From NCBI RefSeq assembly GCF_000367945.1, contig NZ_KB849179.1, positions 3,143,470 to 3,207,469 on the forward strand: DNA of 64,000 nt, written 5' to 3'. This stretch comes from Acinetobacter proteolyticus (GTDB taxonomy: Bacteria; Pseudomonadota; Gammaproteobacteria; Pseudomonadales; Moraxellaceae). Positions 58,182 to 64,000 of this stretch are shown one piece after another. A program made the position numbers and the translations under genes. The notes beneath the pieces are model-generated. The model saw only the letters and a list, made by a program, of their open reading frames with translations. It ran no database searches and was not told where the DNA came from. The number at the start of each line of letters is the position of its first letter. Position 1 is the first letter of the stretch.

Positions 58182-60065
58182 GTGACACAATACACGGCCC
58201 AATCCCTTGAAGTTCTTTCTGGTTTAGATCCTGTTCGTCGTCGACCAGGCATGTATACCGATACCTCACGTCCAAACCATTTGGCGCAAGAGGTGATTGA
58301 TAATGCAGTCGATGAAGCACTTGCGGGTCATGCCAATCAGATTTGTGTCACGGTCTATGAAGATGGCTCATTGTCAGTCGAAGATAATGGACGCGGAATG
58401 CCAGTCGATATTCATCCTGAATATGGGCAAAGTGGTATCGAGATTATTTTGACCAAGCTGCATGCAGGCGGTAAATTCAGTACCGATAACTATCAGTTCT
58501 CTGGTGGTCTGCATGGGGTCGGGATTTCGGTGGTGAATGCCTTATCGACCCGTGTTGAAGTGGCAGTACAGCGTCAAGGTAATCTCTATCAAATGGCCTT
58601 TGAACAAGGCGAGCCCGTTGCGCCTTTGTCGGTCTTAGAAGGTAAGGTCGCTAAGCGTGCCACAGGCACGACCGTGCGTTTCTGGCCTGAAACCAAATAT
58701 TTTGATAGCCCTAAATTTGCACTTAAAGCACTGAAACATAATTTAAAAGCCAAGGCTGTTTTAGCGGCTGGCTTAAAGATTATTTATGACGATAAAATCA
58801 ATAATGAAAAGATTGAATGGCAATTTGAAAATGGTCTGGTCGACTATTTGATGGATGAATTGCAAGATCGTGACATCTTGCCAGATCCTGCTTTTGTCAG
58901 TAGTGGTCAAGCCGACCGCGCTGCCTGTGAATTTGCGATTTGCTGGAATGTGGAAGGTGGCGAGCAGATTCAGGAAAGCTATGTCAACTTAATTCCAACC
59001 GCGCAAGGTGGTACCCATGTCAATGGTCTACGTTCAGGTGTGACCGAAGCCTTGCGTGAATTCTGTGAATTACGCAATTTGTTGCCACGTAATATGAAGC
59101 TGTCTGCGGAAGATGTCTGGGATGGCGTAAATTTTATTCTATCGCTGAAATTCCAAGAGCCCCAATTTTCTGGGCAAACCAAAGAACGTTTATCCAGTCG
59201 TGAAGCCTCTAATATTGTGCTGAACATCGCCAAAGATGCATTTGCCCTATGGCTGAATCAACACGCAGAGATTGCGACACAACTGGCTGAAATGGCGATT
59301 GCCAAAGCAGGGCGTCGTCTTAAAGCAGCGAAAAAAGTTGAACGTAAGAAGATTGTGGCAGGTCCAGCACTACCAGGAAAACTGGCGGACTGTGTCGGCT
59401 TAACCCGTGAGGACAGTGAATTATTTATTGTCGAAGGGGATTCCGCGGGCGGTAGTGCCAAACAAGCACGCGACAAGAACTTCCAAGCGATTATGCCAAT
59501 TCGCGGAAAAATTCTGAATACATGGGAAGTCTCTTCGGATGAAGTGTTGGCTTCTCAAGAAGTGCATGATATTGCCATCGCGATCGGGGTCGATCCGGGC
59601 AGTGATGATCTGTCTGAATTACGTTATGGCAAGATCTGTATCCTTGCCGATGCGGACTCAGATGGTCTGCATATCGCAACTTTATTATGCGCTTTATTCG
59701 TAAAACATTTCCCGACCTTGGTTGAAGAGGGGCATCTGTTTGTGGCGATGCCTCCACTCTATCGTATTGATATTGGTAAAGATGTGTACTACGCCTTGGA
59801 TGATGATGAGCTTGAAAGCATCCTGAAAAAAGTTAAAGGCAACAAGAATCCGCAGATCACTCGATTTAAAGGGTTGGGCGAGATGAATGCCAGTCAATTG
59901 CGTGAAACCACCATGGATCCGAATACGCGTCGATTGGTGCAGTTGGACTTGGACGATGCACATTTAACCGCAGGTTTATTGGATAAATTGCTGGCGAAAA
60001 AGCGTTCAGCCGACCGTAAGCACTGGTTAGAACAAAAGGGTAATTTAGCGGATATTACTGTTTAA
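58182..60065 (+). CDS. parE: DNA topoisomerase IV subunit B
   Basis: ATPase subunit of topoisomerase IV, which separates linked daughter chromosomes. 627 aa from GTG 58182 with AAGGAAG 9 bp upstream. ATPase motifs: EVIDNAVDEALAGH, VEDNGRGMPV and GGLHGVGISVVNALS. TOPRIM: LFIVEGDSAGGSAKQARD and ADADSDGLHIATLL. C-terminal RFKGLGEMNASQLRETTMD. Confidence 0.98.
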   Translation: MTQYTAQSLEVLSGLDPVRRRPGMYTDTSRPNHLAQEVIDNAVDEALAGHANQICVTVYEDGSLSVEDNGRGMPVDIHPEYGQSGIEIILTKLHAGGKFSTDNYQFSGGLHGVGISVVNALSTRVEVAVQRQGNLYQMAFEQGEPVAPLSVLEGKVAKRATGTTVRFWPETKYFDSPKFALKALKHNLKAKAVLAAGLKIIYDDKINNEKIEWQFENGLVDYLMDELQDRDILPDPAFVSSGQADRAACEFAICWNVEGGEQIQESYVNLIPTAQGGTHVNGLRSGVTEALREFCELRNLLPRNMKLSAEDVWDGVNFILSLKFQEPQFSGQTKERLSSREASNIVLNIAKDAFALWLNQHAEIATQLAEMAIAKAGRRLKAAKKVERKKIVAGPALPGKLADCVGLTREDSELFIVEGDSAGGSAKQARDKNFQAIMPIRGKILNTWEVSSDEVLASQEVHDIAIAIGVDPGSDDLSELRYGKICILADADSDGLHIATLLCALFVKHFPTLVEEGHLFVAMPPLYRIDIGKDVYYALDDDELESILKKVKGNKNPQITRFKGLGEMNASQLRETTMDPNTRRLVQLDLDDAHLTAGLLDKLLAKKRSADRKHWLEQKGNLADITV

Positions 60066-60089
60066 GTGCTTTGTCTCATTGTTGGATTA

Positions 60090-60117
60090 AAGCCAAGCAT
60101 TAGCTTGGCTTTTTCTT
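60090..60117 (+). terminator. Intrinsic terminator after parE
   Basis: AAGCCAAGC-ATTA-GCTTGGCTT stem-loop followed by TTTCTTT. Confidence 0.9.
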
Positions 60118-60179
60118 TGCTTGAGGTTTAGATATCTATGCTGAACAAATTTGCATCATTTTAGGTCAGCACGTATTTT

Positions 60180-60201
60180 TTGTATGCAATGTTGTATACA
60201 A
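60180..60201. promoter_or_regulatory. Tandem TTGTATRCAA operators upstream of urtA
   Basis: TTGTATGCAA (60180-60189) and the perfect palindrome TTGTATACAA (60192-60201) are 12 bp apart. This is the motif bound by GntR/FadR-type regulators of nitrogen and purine catabolism in several bacteria (from general knowledge). The regulator is not in the window. Confidence 0.55.
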
Positions 60202-60261
60202 GATGAAAGAATTAAAGCTTAAATTTTATTTAAATTAATCAAAAACAATATCTTATTGTGT

Positions 60262-60277
60262 TGGCACAGAAATTGAA
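60262..60277 (+). promoter_or_regulatory. Sigma54-type promoter for urtA
   Basis: TGGCACAGAAATTGAA matches the -24/-12 consensus TGGCACG-N4-TTGCW with correct GG-N10-G spacing; two bases differ (A for G, A for C). It lies 48 bp before the urtA ATG at 60325. Sigma54/NtrC control of urea uptake fits nitrogen regulation. Confidence 0.65.
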
Positions 60278-60324
60278 TAACTCCACCCAGTAAAAATCAC
60301 AATTATTGATGGGTGGAGAGAAAG

Positions 60325-61605
60325 ATGCAAAACAAATTGATGTCGATGTCTGTACTGATGGCAGCCATGATGGGGATCGGTCTGGTTGGCTGTTCAAAAC
60401 CAGCAGAAAAAACAGAACAAACCAAAACAGAAGCCAAAACTGCACCCGCAGCCAGCGGCGATACCATTAAGGTCGGGATTCTACATTCACTTTCAGGCAC
60501 CATGGCGATTTCAGAAACCTCGCTTAAAGATACCGCCTTGATGACTATTAATGAGATCAATGCCAATGGTGGGGTACTCGGAAAAAAATTAGAACCAGTG
60601 ATTGTTGACCCTGCTTCGGATTGGCCATTATTTGCAGAAAAAGCCCGTCAGTTGATTACCCAAGATAAAGTGGCTGTTATTTTTGGCTGCTGGACATCTG
60701 TTTCGCGTAAATCAGTGTTGCCTGTGGTGGAAGAGCTGAATGGCTTATTGTTCTATCCAGTGCAGTATGAAGGTCAGGAACAATCTAAAAACATCTTCTA
60801 TACCGGTGCAGCACCGAACCAACAAGCGATTCCTGCAGTTGAATACTTGATGGGAGATGAAGGCGGTAAAGCAGAACGTTTTGTGTTACTCGGTACAGAC
60901 TATGTCTATCCACGGACCACCAATAAAATCTTGCGTGCATTCTTGAAGTCGAAAGGTGTGGCCGATGCCGACATCATGGAAGAGTACACCCCCTTTGGTC
61001 ATAGTAATTATCAAACCATTGTCTCCAATATTAAGAAGTTCTCTGCGGGTAAAAAGACTGCGGTCATTTCGACCATCAATGGCGATTCTAATGTGCCGTT
61101 CTATCGTGAATTGGGCAACCAAGGCATTAAAGCGTCTGATATTCCCGTCATGGCGTTCTCGGTGGGTGAGGAAGAATTACGTGGTATCGATACCAAACCA
61201 TTGGTCGGTCATTTAGCGTCATGGAACTATTTCATGTCGGTGAAAAATCCGAAGAACACTGAGTTTGTGAATAAATTCAAACAATATGCGGTGGAATACA
61301 AACTTCCAAATGCAGACAAAGTGGTGACCAACGATCCGATGGAAGCGACCTATGTCGGGATCAATATGTGGAAGCAAGCGGTTGAAAAAGCAGGCACGAC
61401 TGAGGTGGACAAAGTTCGTGATGCGATGGCAGGTCAGACCTTTGCTGCACCATCGGGCTATACCTTAAAAATGGATGAAACTAATCACCATCTACATAAA
61501 CCCGTGATGATTGGACAGATCCGCGGTGATGGTCAATTCGACGTGGTCTATAAAACACCACAAACCATAAAGGCAGAGCCTTGGAGTCCGTATATCCCGA
61601 AATAA
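60325..61605 (+). CDS. urtA: Urea ABC transporter substrate-binding protein
   Basis: 426-aa lipoprotein from ATG 60325 (GGAGAG upstream; an earlier GTG at 60313 lies inside the ribosome-binding region). Signal MSVLMAAMMGIGLVGC then SKPAEK gives a lipidated Cys. Mature part is a type I periplasmic-binding fold: IKVGILHSLSGTMAISE, FGCWTSVSRKSVLPVVEE, LLFYPVQYEGQEQSKN and GTDYVYPRTTNKILR, typical of UrtA. A hairpin after the gene (61616) may raise its amount relative to urtB. Confidence 0.95.
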   Translation: MQNKLMSMSVLMAAMMGIGLVGCSKPAEKTEQTKTEAKTAPAASGDTIKVGILHSLSGTMAISETSLKDTALMTINEINANGGVLGKKLEPVIVDPASDWPLFAEKARQLITQDKVAVIFGCWTSVSRKSVLPVVEELNGLLFYPVQYEGQEQSKNIFYTGAAPNQQAIPAVEYLMGDEGGKAERFVLLGTDYVYPRTTNKILRAFLKSKGVADADIMEEYTPFGHSNYQTIVSNIKKFSAGKKTAVISTINGDSNVPFYRELGNQGIKASDIPVMAFSVGEEELRGIDTKPLVGHLASWNYFMSVKNPKNTEFVNKFKQYAVEYKLPNADKVVTNDPMEATYVGINMWKQAVEKAGTTEVDKVRDAMAGQTFAAPSGYTLKMDETNHHLHKPVMIGQIRGDGQFDVVYKTPQTIKAEPWSPYIPK

Positions 61606-61615
61606 GGGGCTTTTC

Positions 61616-61650
61616 GCCTGCTGTGCTGTATCGGCAGCAGGCATTTTTAT
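61616..61650 (+). terminator. Hairpin between urtA and urtB (attenuator or partial terminator)
   Basis: GCCTGCTG and CAGCAGGC pair around an 11-nt loop, followed by ATTTTTATT. It ends 47 bp before urtB. Likely stops part of the transcripts or protects the urtA 3' end. Confidence 0.7.
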
Positions 61651-61696
61651 TCTGTTTTTTGACCTATTTAAAACCGTTAATAATAAGGGGAGTTCT

Positions 61697-63319
61697 ATGG
61701 CGAAACACTATGTTTTGGCACTGCTCTGCATCATGGCACAGATGATTTTTAGTCCAGCATGGGCAGAAGCCACATCCGCAACAACCGTGACGTCTACAGC
61801 TTCTCAAGATGCCATTCAGACCTTTGTGAAGTCCGATTTTGCCACGCGTCGCGCCATGCTCAATCAATGGCCTGCCAGTATTGAACAACTGGATCAACTG
61901 GTGGCCTATATTGATCAAAATGAGCTGTATACCGATAGCGCAGGGAATACTTATCTGTTAAAAAATGATGACAAGCTGTTCAGCTATCCTGAGCAACAGG
62001 CGCTGGAACAATGGCCTGCGGATTTATCTCAAGTGACTTTAGTCAATACCTTACGCAAGGCACTGAATTTTGGTCAAGCCAAGGCCAAACTCAATTCTAC
62101 AGATGCTTCACAACGTTTAGCTGCGGTCGATATTTTAGAAAATAATTTGGCTGAACTCGATGTGGCGATGGTGAAGCAGCTTTATCTGAATGAAAAAAAT
62201 GATCAGGTCAAAGCACGTTTAGCACAGCTCAAAGCCCGTTTGGATTTTAATAGCCCTGATGCGTTCACCAAGCTTGAAGCCGTGAAAGTCTTGGCCGATT
62301 CAAATCGTCCTGACGTATTCGCCTTGATCACTCAAACCTTAGAACAACCGCAAAGCAATCCTGCATTGAAGGCAGCGTTGTTGGATGCACACAATAAAAT
62401 TAAAACCCGACTACAAATCAGTGAATGGTCAGGCCATGTCTTTTCAGGTCTGAGTACCGCCAGTATTTTACTGCTCGCAGCGCTTGGCTTAGCGATTACC
62501 TATGGTCTGCTTGGGGTGATTAACATGGCACATGGTGAGCTGATTATGATCGGTGCCTATACCACCTATGTGATTCAAAGCTTTTTTAAAACCCATTTTG
62601 CGGGATTGATGGATTGGTATCTATTGGCGGCAATTCCTGCGGCATTTCTGGTCAGTGCCTTGATGGGCATGTTGATTGAACGCACCGTGATTCGCCCGCT
62701 CTATGGTCGTCAACTGGAGACTTTACTTGCCACCTTTGGGGTGAGCCTGATCCTGATGCAATTGGTGCGCATGGTGTTTGGTGCGCAAAATGTAGAGGTT
62801 TCCAACGTAGCATGGTTGAGTGGCGGAATTGCGCTCACACCGAGCTTAATGTTGCCGTATAACCGTATCGCCATTATTGGCTTTACTGTTGCGGTGTTAT
62901 TACTGTTGCTGTTTTTACTCAATAAAACCCGCTTTGGTTTATTTGTACGGGCGGTAACGCAAAACCGTCAAATGGCGCGTGCTGTCGGTATCCGTTCTGC
63001 ACGGATTGACATGATGGCTTTTGGTCTGGGTTCAGGCTTGGCGGGTTTGGCAGGCTGTGCCTTGGCACAGGTGGGTAATGTTGGACCAGACCTTGGACAA
63101 AACTACATTATTGATGCCTTCCTCGTTGTCGTGGTCGGTGGTGTCGGTCAAGTTTGGGGGGCGGTATTGGCGGCACTCGGATTGGGGATTAGCGGTACAG
63201 TTTTAGAGATTGGTTTAGGCGCAGTGCTCGCAAAAATTATTCTCTTGGTTCTTGTGATTTTGTTTATCCAAAAGCGTCCACAAGGTTTGTTTGCCATCAA
63301 AGGCCGTTTTGTGGAGTAA
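61697..63319 (+). CDS. urtB: Urea ABC transporter permease UrtB
   Basis: 540 aa. A signal-like start (MAKHYVLALLCIMAQMIFSP, AWA) precedes a ~220-residue periplasmic part with helical repeats, then a LIV-type permease from about residue 245 (SILLLAALGLAITYGLLGVINMAHGE) with GSGLAGLAGCALAQVGNVGP. UrtB proteins with this N-terminal extension are common in Proteobacteria. It is co-transcribed with urtC (4 bp gap). Confidence 0.95.
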   Translation: MAKHYVLALLCIMAQMIFSPAWAEATSATTVTSTASQDAIQTFVKSDFATRRAMLNQWPASIEQLDQLVAYIDQNELYTDSAGNTYLLKNDDKLFSYPEQQALEQWPADLSQVTLVNTLRKALNFGQAKAKLNSTDASQRLAAVDILENNLAELDVAMVKQLYLNEKNDQVKARLAQLKARLDFNSPDAFTKLEAVKVLADSNRPDVFALITQTLEQPQSNPALKAALLDAHNKIKTRLQISEWSGHVFSGLSTASILLLAALGLAITYGLLGVINMAHGELIMIGAYTTYVIQSFFKTHFAGLMDWYLLAAIPAAFLVSALMGMLIERTVIRPLYGRQLETLLATFGVSLILMQLVRMVFGAQNVEVSNVAWLSGGIALTPSLMLPYNRIAIIGFTVAVLLLLLFLLNKTRFGLFVRAVTQNRQMARAVGIRSARIDMMAFGLGSGLAGLAGCALAQVGNVGPDLGQNYIIDAFLVVVVGGVGQVWGAVLAALGLGISGTVLEIGLGAVLAKIILLVLVILFIQKRPQGLFAIKGRFVE

Positions 63320-63323
63320 GCCA

Positions 63324-64000
63324 ATGAAAATCACTTCTTTATTTGCTGACAAGCCCTATAGCGCGGTGGCGATTGCAGTTTGTTTCGGCGTGCTCTTATT
63401 GTTGCCATGGCTACACCTGTTGTCTCCTGACTCGGCATTTTACCTATCCGCTTACTGGATCACCTTGATTGGCAAGATCATGTGTTTGGCTTTGGTGGCT
63501 CTTGCACTGGATCTGGTCTGGGGCTATGCCGGGATTCTAAGCTTGGGACATGGTTTGTATTTTGCTTTGGGGGGATATGCCTTTGGCATGTACCTGATGC
63601 GTCAATCTGCAGGTGATGGTCTGCCTGATTTTATGCGCTTCCTGAGTTGGACCGAGTTACCTTGGTATTGGATCGGGACCGAGCATATTGCGTGGGCTTT
63701 AGCACTGGTGGTGCTGGTACCCGGTTTGATCGCATTTATCTTTGGCTTTTTTGCATTTCGCTCCAAAATCAAAGGCGTATATTTCTCGATTATTACTCAA
63801 GCCATGACCTTTGCCGCCGCATTACTGTTTTTCCGTAATGAAACAGGCTTTGGGGGCAATAATGGTTTTACAGGCTTTAAAACAATTTTGGGTTTTGATA
63901 TTACCTCTGCACCAATGCGCGCAACGCTGTGCTTTGTGACTGCGTTGATGTTGATGTTGTGCTTCCTTGGCCTACGTCAACTGATGAATCGTCCTTATGG
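63324..64000 (+). CDS. urtC: Urea ABC transporter permease UrtC (3' end outside window)
   Basis: Open frame from ATG 63324 to the window end, 225 codons. Hydrophobic throughout with MCLALVALALDLVWGYAGIL, SLGHGLYFALGGYAFGMYL and KGVYFSIITQAMTFAAALLF, typical of LivM-type urea permeases. urtDE presumably follow. Confidence 0.92.
   Translation, partial: MKITSLFADKPYSAVAIAVCFGVLLLLPWLHLLSPDSAFYLSAYWITLIGKIMCLALVALALDLVWGYAGILSLGHGLYFALGGYAFGMYLMRQSAGDGLPDFMRFLSWTELPWYWIGTEHIAWALALVVLVPGLIAFIFGFFAFRSKIKGVYFSIITQAMTFAAALLFFRNETGFGGNNGFTGFKTILGFDITSAPMRATLCFVTALMLMLCFLGLRQLMNRPY

Overview
The window looks like a chromosomal segment of an Acinetobacter species (Moraxellaceae, Gammaproteobacteria). 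Codon use is AT-leaning, protein sequences are typically Acinetobacter-like, and several arrangements fit the genus: ribBA-ribH-nusB-thiL-pgpA-glmU-glmS, phoB-phoR, yqiA-parE, ytjB/serB, a PACE exporter beside a LysR regulator, and Acinetobacter-type repeated RNA-like elements. I cannot name the species from sequence alone.

Region 1 (1-10086) is accessory DNA next to glmS. It holds a partial CYP153-type alkane hydroxylase with its ferredoxin reductase, a dead IS5-family copy, and a TetR-controlled operon (diiron-type hydrolase, TetR, BtrH-like protein, two hot-dog thioesterases). These are followed by nested transposon debris: a resolvase 3' end, a Tn3-family inverted repeat, a truncated Tn3 transposase, a complete IS903-group IS, and the tnsA end of a Tn7-like element. 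The Tn7-like right end, with three 20-bp TnsB-type repeats, stops exactly 25 bp beyond the glmS stop codon, so this is an occupied attTn7 site.

Region 2 (10087-30900) is mostly core: a seven-gene minus-strand operon (riboflavin, NusB, thiamine, PgpA, GlmU, GlmS), then ytjB/serB, an SCP2-domain protein, dtd, an exported catalase with an ankyrin partner, pncB, a rhodanese plus psd, and transporter/regulator pairs.

Region 3 (30900-47000) contains two nearly identical ~200-bp units with a promoter-like box and a terminator, probably paralogous small RNAs. Each ends against the 3' end of a LysR gene. It also contains an aceR/aceI-like pair, phoBR with Pho-box-like sites, a TetR/SDR divergon with two perfect palindromes, a MATE pump, ybdL, DUF445, DUF4136 and DUF924 proteins, gshA and dsbB.

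Region 4 (47100-55900) is a type VI secretion island. A long VgrG is followed by a multidomain peptidoglycan-degrading effector (LysM, peptidoglycan-binding, M15-type peptidase, SleB-type hydrolase) and a lipoprotein with a lysozyme-inhibitor-like N-terminal half, probably the immunity protein. Downstream lie a decayed duplicate of the vgrG 3' end, two orphan lipoproteins, and a frameshifted paralogue of the immunity protein, which together look like a graveyard of earlier effector cassettes.

Region 5 (55968-64000) has a lipase-like hydrolase, yqiA-parE, and the start of a urea ABC transporter operon (urtA, urtB, partial urtC) preceded by a sigma54-type promoter. No tRNA, rRNA or CRISPR array was recognised.
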